Assembly (NCBI GenBank): GCA_012845835.1
Contig: JABAKD010000028.1
Coordinates: 10,817,741-10,881,740, forward strand
DNA from: Undaria pinnatifida
Taxonomy: Eukaryota > Sar > Phaeophyceae > Laminariales > Alariaceae
Reading direction: 5' to 3'
DNA length: 64,000 nt
Under the pieces are notes generated by a model. That model had not been told where the DNA came from. It ran no database searches and saw only the letters and a list, made by a program, of their open reading frames with translations. The position numbers were made by a program, and so were the translations under genes. Positions 23,065-34,929 of the stretch are shown in pieces (within the stretch, counting starts at the first letter, position 1; every line of letters begins with the position of its first letter).

Positions 23065-23455
23065 GATCCCTTGACCGACGGCAATTTCCAATACTTCACC
23101 TTGACTGACGCCAAACTACTAGGTTTTAATGTGGAAGATATCAGGAGACCGCACTTTCACCCCTTGACCGACGGCAATTTTCCAATAATTCACCTTGACT
23201 GACGCCAAATTTCTAGGTTTTAGTATGTACAAACAACATTTGTCAGGAGGCGGCACTTCAACCTCTTGACCGACGGCAATTTTCCAAAAGTGTGCCGTGG
23301 CTGACGTCAAACTATTAGTTTTTATTGTGGGGGACGTCAGGAGACCGCACTTTCACCCCTTGACCGACGGCAATTATCCAATAATTTATCTTGACTGACG
23401 CCAAACTACTAGGTTTTAGTGTAGAACGATCGGTTTGACACCCTTGACCGCTGGG
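23065..23455. repeat. Four tandem units of about 95 bp
   Basis: Each unit contains CTTGACCGACGGCAATT, CCTTGACTGACGCCAAA, a TAGGTTTTA block and a GTCAGGAGACCGCACTTTCA block. Units start near 23070, 23164, 23268 and 23360. Related single units lie near 9265-9320, 27985-28170 and 30815-30960, so the array is an amplified piece of a dispersed element. Confidence 0.7.
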
Positions 23456-23954
23456 CATTTGTTTTCCCTTGACAACCCGTCTCTCGACATCATTGATCTT
23501 GCGCGTTATTTGATATGTACGGAAACTATGGGGTATGACAATACTGGAAAAGGAGATACTTCCAACTACTGTAGGTATCAACTTTTCTCCCCGAACGGTC
23601 CGGTCCGGCTACTGCTGTCAATACTATTCGCGTCGAAAAGTCGCACACACAAATCAGATTATCACGCAGCTTGGAAAGATGAGTACTGACCCCTAATTTG
23701 ATCGAACTCACAGCTGACGTATTTGAAACATGTAAAAAGAACCTTAGACCAAAACCAGGGATCGGGGGGGGGGGGGGCACCCACACACCGAAAAGGGCGG
23801 CTATGCGAAGATCTCGTCGGCATTTTTCCTTTAACGCATCGCTCGGCGCTTGTAATATTCTCGTTGTCGAGCATTTCAGCTTGGAATTTCAAAAGATTGT
23901 TATGCCTTGCGTGTTACACGGTAATACCTCCCCACACATGGGACATATCAGATC

Positions 23955-24480
23955 ACTAATTATCTATAGATGATCTGTGTCTTTTAGGGAAGACAGATCC
24001 CTGGTCTACATGATCTGCATCACCTAAATCAGGTCGCTGTGGGTGGGAGCCGGATTATGTGAATTATCTAGCACAGGTTTGTTCAGCTGGATCTGTACTG
24101 CAGAGTCATCTCACGGTAGGAGTTGCCGTTGTTAGACTAGAGGTTTGTGAGCGGTTGAGTACCTCAAAAGCGTGGAACCATCGGTAAGCACGATAGTTTC
24201 ACGAGTAACTTTGCTTCAGGACTATGATAGCGCACAGAAAGGTTGATCGGATTGCGCGAACGAACGCCTTCGAAGTCACGTTTCGGGTGGGTGGGATATT
24301 GGGCTCCTTGTGTCGGGAGCTCAGAAACTTCTAGGAATCTGCTTCACTCCTACTGCGCGTGGGATGACTGCTGTATGCTCTACACAGATCCTGTGCAGCA
24401 TACCATGACGACAAATACAAGACCTAGATGATCTACATGATCTGCAGCTCGTGATCTGTCCCATGTGTGAATACTTTCAA
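23955..24480. repeat. GATCTG repeat interrupted by another repeat
   Basis: The two halves (23955-24100 and 24379-24480) together match the uninterrupted copy at 18530-18735. Between GGATCTGTACT and CTACACAGATCC sits a block of about 278 bp (24101-24378) that matches 9005-9250. Its ends are partly inverted (AGTCATCTCAC against GTGGGATGACT). This is a nested insertion. Confidence 0.6.
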
Positions 24481-25204
24481 GCACAAGCACTACTGCTGTG
24501 GTAAATCAGTTTCACCTCGAACGTTCCGGATACATCGATATTCTTCACGCCGAACAGTCGGGCACTGCTCGTACAACCGAGCGGTCGGCGTATCACGCAG
24601 CTTGCAAAGATGAGTATCGACCATAAATTTATCGAACTCGCAGCTGACGTGTTTATAGTTATTTCATAAATAAAACACATCGCTGGGATTTCCGACACAA
24701 AAGTACTAGAAGAATGCCAAGATTTACCGCACGTAGTCCATGCCGGGGTAACGAGAGGAATCAGGCGTTTTCCGAGGAAAATCTCTGGGCGCGGTTTTTC
24801 ACACGAGGGGGAACGCGAGGATTTAGCTCAGAACGATCTGAAAATTGTTTATTCAGGCCATCTCTTGAGCGGACACGAATGTGTGAAAAATTTTATCCCA
24901 AACTTCGTTTCCTATTTAAGCGCTTTCAAGTGTGTTAAGACTGGGATTCCGAGCAAATCGGTCTCGCTTTCTCTAAGCGTACCTACGGCTCTTTTGGTGA
25001 GAGGCGCCTCGTGTCTAGAGTACACCAGTGTTGGAGATCGTCTCTGAAAGCGATGGAGATCGATTCTTCGCAAATATCAGCGAAAAAGAAAAGTTGAAAT
25101 CTCGATATTTTCACGGGTTTTCACAGGTCATAATCCGACCCGCGGGCCAGGTCAGGGGGTTTCTAAACTCTCACGAGTCGGGTCGGGTCGGATCAGAAGG
25201 ATTT

Positions 25205-25535
25205 CAAATTGTTTTTGTTAACTCGCATAATCAAGTCCGTGGTCACAGGACAGGCTCTAGTCACTCTGGAGTGGAGGAATACCCCAGGGAAAAAACACGA
25301 ACAAAACCAAAGTGGTACATTCATATATACACTCATATATCATAGCTGACGCAATTCATGTCTCCGCTAGAAAAATATAAAAAAGTGAATCGGGAGTCAG
25401 CCTACGATGTGCCAGGTCCATAATGGTGCATACGTCTTGCTACTCGCGCCTGACAATCCGATTACACCGATTGCTACCAAGAAAAGACTATTGATACCAC
25501 GTATATATTACACGTAGTACCTATCACGCATACAT
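25205..25535 (+). repeat. Dispersed repeat with (GTT)/(CAA) end, plus copy
   Basis: Family recognised by GTTAACTCGCATAATCAAGT, CACAGGACAGG, CTCTGGAGTGGAGGAAT and CGGGAGTCAGCCTA. Plus copies: here and 57630-57950. Inverted copies: 31490-31690, 32265-32460 and 36845-36975. Inverted copies end at GTTAATGTGAGAACAACAAC, so the element ends in a CAA-type simple repeat, like some SINE tails. Non-coding. Confidence 0.65.
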
Positions 25536-26559
25536 ATATCACGGGTCAGGTCAGGTCATATCGGGTCGGGATACACCCTCATCCGACCCAACCCGCGACA
25601 AGTGATCTGACCCGTGAAATGCATGGGTATTTCGGGCGATCTTCGTGAACAAACCGATCTCGATCTCGCAAAACGCGACCAGCCGTGATACCATCTGAAG
25701 TCGATAAACAGACTCGTTCTTTTCTCCAGGGGTGTTGTCACGTCCGGACGGAAAAAATCAGAACGAGATTTCCACATACATATATAGACTTGATGAGATA
25801 TGTTTGCTGAAAGTGTTCGGTTGGTGCATCCCTGGCATCTCCGGGGGTCCCACTTGGACACCGTCTCCGCCCATTACTTGCGGGACGGCCCAGATTTTCT
25901 TTGATTTGTTGCTCCGCCTTATTATTTTCGTTTCTGCTCGTTTTGCCAGTTGTTTCTTGACTTTTGAGCTGATTCCTGCAAACTTGGTTTTTCTGCCAAC
26001 ACGATTTTGAACTTTTTCGCGATATTTTCTTCCTTTTTGTGTACTCGTAGTAAGTTGAACTTCCTACCATTTGCCGCTAATTTGCCGCCTGTATCTCAGC
26101 TCAGCTCCGCCCAGCACCCCACGGCAGTGCTATAGCTCAGCAGCGCAGCGCCGTGCAGTGCCGTGCCCTGCGATGCCCTGCCGTGCCCTGCAGCTCAGCT
26201 CAGCAGCGCAACGCAGCGCTAGCTCAGCAGAACGCAGCGCCGTGCGGTGCCCCGCTTGCCGTGCTTCGCCATTCTTTGCCGTGCTTCGCCATGCTGCGTG
26301 CTTTGCGGTACTTTTACCAGTTCGTACATGCCAGTAACATTCGAAGTATCATACCACGTACCGGTGCTACTAACAAGTTTGTACATATTACGTTGTTGGA
26401 TCACAAACAATGCACCCCCAGCTCAGGTCAGCCCGGCTATAAATAGCTCAGCAGCGCAGCGCTGCATAGTGCGGTGCCGTGCCTTGCCCTTCGTTTGCGG
26501 TCTTGTGTCGTGCGGCGCTGTACGTTTTTTGAACATACAGTAGTAGTACCAGGTATGAT

Positions 26560-27245
26560 ACAGGTACCAGGTACCATTATGTACGTGCTGTGTTCTCGTC
26601 TTTTTGCTTTCTTCAGTTGATCACCCTCTCTCGGTCCCCATGCCTCCCCCCCCGCAAATATAATATGTACTGCCGTTGAGAACGTGACATCAACAAGCAC
26701 CCAGCACAGCGCAGGGCAACTAGCTCTGCACAAGCACCTCTTGGCATTATCACTTCGCTGTTCGCACCAAATAATCACGGGCCTCTTCTTCCTGCCCCCT
26801 TTACATGTTTCAATTGCATTCTTCCTTGCGCGAGCGTAGCGGGCGGCGTCAACCGTCCGCGGAGCGGAGCCCTGTGCTTTCTTTAGAACGAACAGAGTAC
26901 CACCAGGCAGCAGGTATTAGGCGAGGTACCAGGTACCAGGTACCGGTAGAACGAGTGTGTACTGGTCTTTTTGCTTTCGTCGTTGATTTTGTCCTCCATC
27001 TCGGTCCTCTTCCGCGTGTTTTTCTTCGCCAATTACACCCGTACTACTGCTGTACTGTCGATCAAGACGTGACATCGCCAACATACAGCACAGCACAGAC
27101 AGGGCAATCAGCCCCGCACAAGTACCTCTAGGCATCATTACATCGCTAGTTGCACTAATTCGTGGGTCTCCTCTTTCTGCCCCCCTTCATATTTAGTTGG
27201 AATCTTTCTTGCACGAGCGTAGCGGGCGGCGTTAGCCGCCCGCGA
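26560..27245. repeat. Tandem duplication of about 0.35 kb with GC-rich hairpin
   Basis: 26580-26870 and 26940-27245 align over CTTTTTGCTTTC, TCTCGGTCC, ACGTGACATC, CAGGGCAA, TAGGCATCATTA-like blocks and the GAGCGTAGCGGGCGGCGT end. In the second copy the end forms a perfect hairpin (GCGGGCGGC, GTTA loop, GCCGCCCGC at about 27223-27244); in the first the stem is imperfect. GCAGCGCAGCGC-rich DNA precedes it (26130-26260). Confidence 0.65.
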
Positions 27246-28449
27246 CGCGGAACCTTTGTGTATACATATACATATGTCACGCCGTTTCCGTTTCATCCGA
27301 ACAAAAAAAATGGTTGAAGTTCGGATAAATTGCGCCCGAAACTGATTTAGAGGAAACTGGAGTGTATCGACATTTTTTTAAACTGCAATTCTGAAGAAAC
27401 GGCAAACAGCGTTGGGTGCCGCCCGAAAAATCGCTTGTGGTACTTCAAGAGAGCACGTGGAACCTCTCCCCTCCTCCACCCCTCCTCCTACCTCTGCAAC
27501 TCCCTCCTTATCTCTGCACTTTCCCCCCCTTCCCTCTGCAACTCCCTGTCGCTTTGCAACTCCCCCCCCCCCCCCCCCTTTCTGTGCAACTCCCTTTCCC
27601 TTCCCCCCTCTGCACCCTCCCTTTCTTACACAACTCCATTTCCCACCTGCCCCTTCCTTCCTCTGGAACTCCCTCCTTGGGGCGTTTGGGGGACGGGGGG
27701 GGGGCATGCGAAACAATACTTCAAAGTGCGTTTTTTTTGCGTACTGTAATCGTTCACTAACTGTTTCGCGCAGCCAACACTAAAGGAACAAAAACGAAAT
27801 GTAATACTGCCTTAGGCTCTATTATAGACTACATGTATACGAGATGGCAGCTACGACGGTACGGTGAGATAGCAGGGACATTCATTACGACGTGTCGCTC
27901 CCAGAAGCCTCCTCCACAGCTAATGGTAATGGTCAATACGTGCGATCAGCCTATATTAGGGGCACGGCCAAAGGCAATCCTAGAACCAAAAGACGTCAGG
28001 AGACCGTCAGTCGCGGGAAAACAAACGTCCAGGGGTCAAGGGTGTAACGCAAATCCTTCCACACCAGAACCCAAAAGTCTGGCGTCAGCCAACGTAAATT
28101 ACTGGAAACTTGACGTCGGTCGTTGCGGTCGGTAAGGGGCTGAAAGTGCCGTCTCCTGACATATTTGCCAAGAACTGCAATATTCTTTGCAAGCTACACG
28201 AGTACGGCATGCTACTTCTGCACAACAACGTGGGCTCAGGGTACCAAATGTGATCAGGATGTGTCTTGACTTATTTCGACCTTGTTGGAACGGTTGGAAT
28301 GGAACGAGGCTGTTCGCATTCGTTCGTTCCATTTCAACCTTCTTGCGTCCGATGTGAACTGGTGAATTCTGGGCAAACGTCCCGAACAAACCCCTCCCAT
28401 TAAGAAGAATTAACCCACATCGAAATGTACCCACAGACTATATTACAAG

Positions 28450-28995
28450 TACTAACAAGCAGCTTGAAAACATGAGCACTGACCCGAAATTCGTCGAACT
28501 CACACCTGACGTCCTGAAAATATCTTTATAAAATGTTAGAGTGACAACGTATCAATTTGGAACCGTGGGTTCGTGTCCCACAGAGATTTTTTGGGGAGTA
28601 GCCGACTTTTATTCTCGAATACTGTATTAGTATTAACATATTAGATAACTAAAAATACTCTGTATTCGTACTCCTCCCAATGTCAAGAGGGGGCGAGAAA
28701 AACAAAATAAATCACCCACCATACATACGATAGAGCAGTATAGTGGAAACTATAGTAATAAATTTATAAAATAGATATGATGTTAGATCTAGCTCGAAAT
28801 TCCTCGCCTAATGTAAAAATACCAACACTAACCATTATAGTGGACAAAAAACAGGACACCTCCCACCAAACATGAAAAAAACTCACCCACATAGTATATT
28901 ACAAGTACCAACAACGCAGCTTGCAAAGATGAGTATTGACCCGAAATTCGTCGAAATCACGGCTGGCGTCCTTAAAATATTTTTTATAAAATAAA
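28450..28995 (+). repeat. Two copies of the 80-bp core repeat
   Basis: 28455-28535 and 28910-28995 carry the core AGCTTG-AAA-ATGAG, TTGACCCGAAATTCGTCGAA, TCAC-GCTG-CGTCC, then TTTATAAAAT. Other copies: 13690-13775, 23655-23740, 24590-24680, 61855-61940, an inverted one at 33215-33300, and more distant ones inside 17118-17375 and 33437-33690. The DNA between is AT-rich and non-coding. Confidence 0.7.
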
Positions 28996-29532
28996 ACTCA
29001 ACTGCGGTGGGACCGCGTGCAGCTCGACTCTAGGGCAGGGGGCGCCGTCACGTGGGCAGCGATTGCCCCTGAGACAGAGAACAGCTTTACACACAAATAT
29101 ATCGCAAGGCAGGCCTCGCAGAAGACGGCGCTGGTCATCCAAGCGGCACCACCGGGACAATTCTAGAAATGGTGATATCGCCCTTGTGGTTCGACCAAGA
29201 CTACTTGTACTGGAACTTCACAAACATCGGTGCCACGCGTTAGCCAGAAACTATATCGCCAGCCAGAGCCTCGTTCTCGCAACCCAGTACGTTGCCTCGC
29301 GAGCCTCTCGGCCAGGCCACGGCGGTATCGCGCGGCTCCTGCCGCGGGCGAGCCCTACGGCATCCACATGTGCTCCATTCCGTGAGTCCTAAGTCATCCC
29401 ATGTGCAACCATACCTCGTGGGCTCGTGGGCCTCCAGCGTAGGAAGCAATACTCCCAGAGATGAATAACACTCCCAGCACCAATCAGTTGCCGCAAATCC
29501 CGTTCCTAGTGGGTCATTCGGTTTTGCTGCAC

Positions 29533-29964
29533 TGTGGAAGACAGGGTCGTAGATACCTATCGTAGATCGCGTACACGCATGCGCGAGAGGACACGTCATC
29601 GGTCAGGCAATACACGATCCCGGGTCGCGAACGGCGTCACCCGTCATAGACGGCGTTGACCCGTCCCCGGAAGGTCAGCCACCGAAAGATGATCCCGCCG
29701 CATGACGAAGGGCATATGCCCACCGTCACTCTAGCTCTGGCTTAGCATCTCCTTGCTACATATAAGAAAGAAAGGTTATCAGTCGCGTTCGCTGTTGAGA
29801 ACGATCGTCAAGGGACCTCAGCACCGCGACGCCCTCTCCGCTTCGACTTCAGCTCTGCGACGACCTCTCCGCTCCGACTACCGACCATCCGCGACGAGTA
29901 CCAGACCTCCGGGACCACCCTCACCACTTCGACTCCGGGACCCCGTGAGAGACCAGGTTCCATA
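29533..29964 (+). repeat. Left LTR of the TRIM element
   Basis: 432 bp, TGTGGAA...TTCCATA. A TACATATAAGAAAG stretch near 29756-29769 could be a TATA-like promoter with the R region downstream, but no transcript start can be fixed. Confidence 0.9.
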
Positions 29965-29965
29965 G

Positions 29966-30040
29966 TGGTGACCACCGTGGGATTCGAACCCACGTCGCTG
30001 GCCCGGTGTTTCACACCCGTGTTTGCTAAACACGTCAGTT
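29966..30040 (+). promoter_or_regulatory. tRNA primer-binding site, unusually long tRNA complement
   Basis: The reverse complement of 29966-29994 is a tRNA 3' end: T-arm GTGGG-TTCGAAT-CCCAC, seven acceptor bases GGTGGTC, A, CCA. Usual PBSs are 12-18 nt; here the match covers at least 29 nt. Further on (29995-30040) the complement can fold into two more hairpins, ACACC/GGTGT and CGTGT/ACACG with a 7-base loop, placed like the variable and anticodon arms. I cannot name the tRNA; A before CCA and a long variable arm would suit a Leu type. Confidence 0.75.
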
Positions 30041-30175
30041 ATAAGGAGTGGATGCACGCATATAACAGCTGCTGTGTCTCGATCCGATAAATCGACACCC
30101 CGTTTCCTAAAATTGTCATCCTCCCGATGACCGCTACAAAACCATCCTTAGCTAAGATGGGCTTGCAGCGAATAC

Positions 30176-30187
30176 AGAGGGGGGTGA
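30176..30187 (+). promoter_or_regulatory. Polypurine tract
   Basis: AGAGGGGGGTGA directly abuts the right LTR at 30188, the expected site of plus-strand priming. Confidence 0.8.
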
Positions 30188-30619
30188 TGTGGAAGACAGG
30201 GTCGTAGATACCTATCGTAGATCGCGTACACGCATGCGCGAGAGGACACGTCATCGGTCAGGCAATACACGATCCCGGGTCGCGAACGGCGTCACCCGTC
30301 ATAGACGGCGTTGACCCGTCCCCGGAAGGTCAGCCACCGAAAGATGATCCCGCCGCATGACGAAGGGCATATGCCCACCGTCACTCTAGCTCTGGCTTAG
30401 CATCTCCTTGCTACATATAAGAAAGAAAGGTTATCAGTCGCGTTCGCTGTTGAGAACGATCGTCAAGGGACCTCAGCACCGCGACGCCCTCTCCGCTTCG
30501 ACTTCAGCTCTGCGACGACCTCTCCGCTCCGACTACCGACCATCCGCGACGAGTACCAGACCTCCGGGACCACCCTCACCACTTCGACTCCGGGACCCCG
30601 TGAGAGACCAGGTTCCATA
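30188..30619 (+). repeat. Right LTR of the TRIM element
   Basis: 432 bp, same start, same end and, as far as I can read, the same sequence as the left LTR. Followed by the GCAC target duplication. Confidence 0.9.
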
Positions 30620-30623
30620 GCAC

Positions 30624-32455
30624 AACGATTTACTATTTAGTTTGGGACATATTCTTCTTCCTCCAAAATTCACGGTCAGGGTGGGAACATTAGGAATCTA
30701 TTCGATTTGACAACCAATCAACGGCAAGCCGAAATCATTTTCCGTTCCAGGTTCCGGGTTCGTTCCAAGCGTTCCAAATTTTTTTGGGGGGGGGGAGTTC
30801 AGACCCCCTCAGGTCCGGGCAAAGACGTCGGTTGACGGTCTCGTCTTGTCCCGTCAAGTCCTCGTAATACGTAATATACTGGTTTTAGTATGAATTGCAG
30901 CGGTCCTTGACGGCTGTCCGTCAAACTTCAAGAGTGCCGTCTACCGACATCTTTGGGTCCGGGTGCTAGGTGGGATCAGAGTAGAAGGTAAACCAAATAA
31001 AACGGACGAGGTGGTGCGGTCTATTGGGGTTGGTCCGACAAAACGAGTCACCCGAGGAGGTCGCTATATCTACGACTACCCTTCGCGCGGCTTCGACGCG
31101 ACTTGGATTCTTCGTAGTCTGGCAAAAATGTGCGGACCACTTGAAAAAAACGTAGCATTATGGGTACTCTGAATCTCATGTGTGTACATCTCCTTCCTCC
31201 CCTCGGCCGCTCTCCGGCCGGGGTGGTGCTCGGGCCTCAGGCTTCCGCAATACGTGCCGGAGCCCCTGAGGGTGTGTGTGGCATCGACGTGTTCGTGCGC
31301 TGAACTAGCGCTCGGGTATGGCCGGGCCGGCGGTGACAGCCAGCGACAAGGCAAAAAAGTTCCTCGCGGAATTTTTAACGCAGCAACAAAAAAAAACACG
31401 CAGCAGCCTTGCCTGCGGACGCAGTATCGCATCACCGCCGCGGAGTGCGTGGGGCTCGTATCGAACAGAGAAGAGAGGATCGAACCAGTATGGACCTCGC
31501 ACATCGTAGGCTGACTCCCGATTTTACTTTTATACGCTTCTGGTGGAGGCATGAATTGCGTCAGCTGTGATATATGCGTGTACCACCTTTGGTTCGTTTG
31601 TGTTTTTCCCTGGGGTATTCCTCAGCTCCAGAGTGACTGGAGCCTGTCCTGTGACCACGGACTAGATTATGCGAGTTAATGTGAGAACAACAACAACAGG
31701 TGTGGTGGTTTAAGAACACGGTAAAGTCCACTGAAGTTGCAAGCCACACGCTGTAATCACGCTATTATCAGATGCTCACGCTATATCAGGGTTACCGTGT
31801 TTTCAAACCCCCAAAACAAACCAGATACAGCTGTACCAACAATATCACCAGATGCGTTCTTTATTGAGGTGGTCCGCACCAGAGTATTGTCAGATTAACC
31901 CCATCGCGCGGCGAAGCCTAGCGAAGGGTCGTACTGCTGCAGGCTTAGCTTCGGTTACATCCGAATTTAGGGTTAGGGTTGGCTTGGGTCTTACGCCTTC
32001 ATGTGATCTGCCAACAAAAAAAACACACCCAAAAACACAACAAAACCGGCCCAAAAAACTTTGTAAAGCGCACTGTCTTGAGTATTTTATCTGGTATGTT
32101 TGGGGGTATGGAGACCGGTAAAAGTGACCACTGCAATTTAGTGCCACCGCAATTGTAAGATCGAAACGAGGTCTCGTCCTATACCATTAAGCCCAGGGTC
32201 ATGACCGTTGACCAATCTCCTTCCGTGCCCCTCAGTGGTGTGCCACGGAACCGGATGCACATACTGGCACGTCGTAGGCCGACTCCCGATTTCACTTTTT
32301 TATATTTTTCTGGCGGAGGCACGAATTGCGCCAGCTATGATATATGCGTGTACTGTACCACTTTTGGTTTGTGTTTTTCTCTGGGGTTTCCTCCACTCCA
32401 GAGTAACTGGAGCCCGTCTTGTGACCACGGACTTGATTATGCGAGTTAATGTGAG
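30624..32455. other. Gene-free stretch with repeat fragments
   Basis: 30815-30960 is a piece of the GACGTC/CTTGACGG family. 31490-31690 and 32265-32460 are inverted copies of the CAA-ended repeat. Two TTAGGG-like units occur near 31969-31982. The frames over 31076-31552 are open on both strands, but neither shows a domain; I support no gene here. Confidence 0.5.
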
Positions 32456-32462
32456 AACAACG

Positions 32463-32528
<66 letters not shown>

Positions 32529-32540
32529 GCAGCAGCAGCA
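32456..32540. repeat. (AAC)n microsatellite with AGC end
   Basis: About 24 AAC units followed by four AGC units, continuing directly from the end of the inverted repeat copy at 32265-32455. It is most likely an expanded tail of that element. It translates as poly-Thr or poly-Val and is not a gene. Confidence 0.9.
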
Positions 32541-33436
32541 TGACATACCATTTGCGGACGGAAAAATGAGGAGCGTTTGATATTCACATACTAAACTTAC
32601 GATTCCCATGTTTCCGTCAAGAGTCGGTTACCAGATATAAGCCCTCTGGTGTTGTATCGTGTCATATCTACGAGGGTACGAAAAAGTTTGTAGAAGATCA
32701 CCACCAACTCTGGTCGTTGCCGTAGTTCTATTTCTATTTCAATTTCGAAAACGGGAAACCGGAAATACTCTGGCAAACTCTGGTATAGCCGGCAGCGCGT
32801 CAGCAGTCAGCAGTATGTCAGCAGCCCACGGCAGAAACAACAACAAAATGACAAGCTGCACAGCGCACAGCACCCATCATGCCAATCAGTGCAGCAGCAG
32901 TACCAGTAACCAACAACCAGCACCATAACGTATACTCCGGAGTATATAATAGGCAGCTACATTATGTTATGATAGTAGCATAATAGTTGCCTGCTTTCAG
33001 TTTCCTATGGCATACCTAAAGGTTTTGTGGCGCCGACCTGCCATCACGTCGAAAAACGGGGAACCACAAATTAACATTAAATAGTAGTCCTTTTACACTC
33101 TATCATGCCTGTTTGTGCTACCTGTTTGTGCCACCTGGACATACCGGCACCATACTGGTAACCGGCATGTCTTAGCATGCTGCCACTACTGGTTGTTCCC
33201 ATCTCTGCCATGCGATTACAAAAAAAAAACTTCTAAAACACGTCAGCTGTGAGTTCGACAAATTTAGGGTCGATGCTCGTCTTTGCAAACTGCGTGATAA
33301 ACCGGCCACTCGATTGTACACGTGTGTTATCCTTTGAAATCGTATATATACCCACGTCCATCAAAAATCCGCCCCGCCCCCCTCACCGGTTATTCGACTT
33401 ACAAGATTCACTTGATAAAAGGATACATTTCCCTTC

Positions 33437-33690
33437 ACAACTGTCAGATTTTGTCCCCCTCAGAAACGGGTTTTATAGTTTCCGCGCACAGACTGACTTA
33501 AATCACCCTGTTGACCCTGATAGCTACACTGTGTAGTTGTAAGGGGAGTCGCCGACCTACATCCTTAATGAGGACACACAACTCGTAATGCGCGCGATCG
33601 GAGTATCACACACAGCTTGCAAAGATGAGTTTCGACGAAATCTTCGATCTCACAGCTGGAGTGTATTTTCATTTTTTATAATACACATGA
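33437..33690. repeat. About 250-bp dispersed repeat, second close copy
   Basis: Near-identical partner of 17118-17375. An inverted 80-bp core copy (33215-33300) lies just upstream, so the two cores face each other. Confidence 0.75.
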
Positions 33691-33699
33691 CTTCTACGG

Positions 33700-34900
33700 A
33701 TCACTAAAGGGTCGGCACTCATCTTTGCAAAGCTCCGTGATACACTGGCCTCTCGTTTGCACACATGTATTATCCTTTGAATACGTATGGCTACTACGGA
33801 TTCGCAGGCACTAACTATAGCGAGCAACCAACCAGCACTGTAGCGGGGCTTTCACGGCCGTACATGAAATACTCTCACCACTTGTGGGACTTCAGTGCCT
33901 ATTTGATTGGGCTCTGAGTCGGCACGATTTCACAACCCATGTCTAATCGGTGGATGCCGTTAGCCAACTAAACGGTTTTAGTCGGCAAGTAAGTCAGCTC
34001 TCTCCCGCCGATTGGCCCCGCGCAACAAAGAAAAAATTACTCTCGCATTAAACAATCCCATGTTCGAGTATGGAAACCCCATTGAGTCGGATAGTCGGTA
34101 CCTACGAGAAACGGCTAATTGGTAACTATTGAGTCCGACTAATAACTAGTTGGTGACTTAAGCCGTACCGACTATCAGCTTTACTACTTGGGCATGTGTA
34201 TGATATGGCGGTACAATATAAATGTTTAACACCATTTTTTAAATATGTTTAAACACCCCGTCAAAGCATCATGTTACAGCAAATAGTTCATAGCACCAGT
34301 GACGCAGATTGCCTGCAAAAGCAGTGCCGGTGAATCAGTGACAAGACTTGCACGACAAAATATAACCTTGTTTTTTTCAATTTCGGCAATCTTGGCTAAG
34401 GCCAATTCTTATGCACTCGAATATGCGGTCTGTTGAAAAAGCTCCTCTCAAACACGTTCGCACGAAGCTCTTCAGCCCGCGAAAATGAGGGAATTTGTTC
34501 ATTCTCTTCTCAGAATCGGTCGAACTTGTCTCCCAAGACCTGTATCTAAAACAGTCGCCCTCTTCTCCAGGGACACAGAAGTAGTATTAATAGTTGCAGG
34601 AAATCACCGCTAGCACTTTGGTCAATTTCAATCTAACTTTGCGGGTCAAAACGATGTTTTCGATCCGTCCGGGGACCGCAATCGTTTCGACCCCAGTTGA
34701 ATCAGCACAGTGATGAGCGTGATTTTGACAAAAACAAAACTGATTATCATTCTTCATCAGTGAGGTCGAAAAAGTCGTCGAAACTCATCTTTGCACGCTG
34801 TGCGTTGTGCTTCGATCATGAGTGTTGCGGGAGGGGGTGACCGGTGACTCCCCTTGTGCTAGCTAGTGTCAGGGTTAACACGGTGATGCTACTAAGACGT
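33700..34900. other. Gene-free stretch
   Basis: No domain, RNA gene or clear repeat array. Contains short palindromic motifs around 34090-34190 (GTCGGTACC, GTCCGACTAAT-like) and AT-rich DNA. I see nothing further. Confidence 0.5.
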
Positions 34901-34929
34901 TTAGTCTTTGATCATTCTGCGCACGGGAA

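Larger units (their letters stand above)
29529..30623 (+). mobile_element. Complete TRIM (miniature LTR retrotransposon) with target duplication
   Basis: Two LTRs of 432 bp (29533-29964 and 30188-30619), which I could not distinguish by eye, enclose 223 bp. The LTR ends TGTGGAA and TTCCATA are inverted. A 4-bp duplication GCAC flanks the element (29529-29532, 30620-30623). Next to the left LTR is a primer-binding site starting TGGTGACCACCG; next to the right LTR is a purine tract (AGAGGGGGGTGA). The interior cannot encode Gag or Pol, so the element depends on proteins from another element. Apparent LTR identity implies recent insertion. The open frames inside the LTRs are the same frame seen twice. 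Confidence 0.9.

Noticed and set aside
28557-28585. tRNA gene with T-arm GTGGGTTCGTGTCCCAC
   Set aside because: No D-arm, anticodon arm or acceptor pairing upstream; an isolated box-B-like string in a repeat.
29753-30620. Duplicated 70-codon gene
   Set aside because: The two identical frames are the two LTRs of the TRIM element.
32208-32543. Protein ending in poly-Thr
   Set aside because: It reads an (AAC)n microsatellite at the end of a dispersed repeat.
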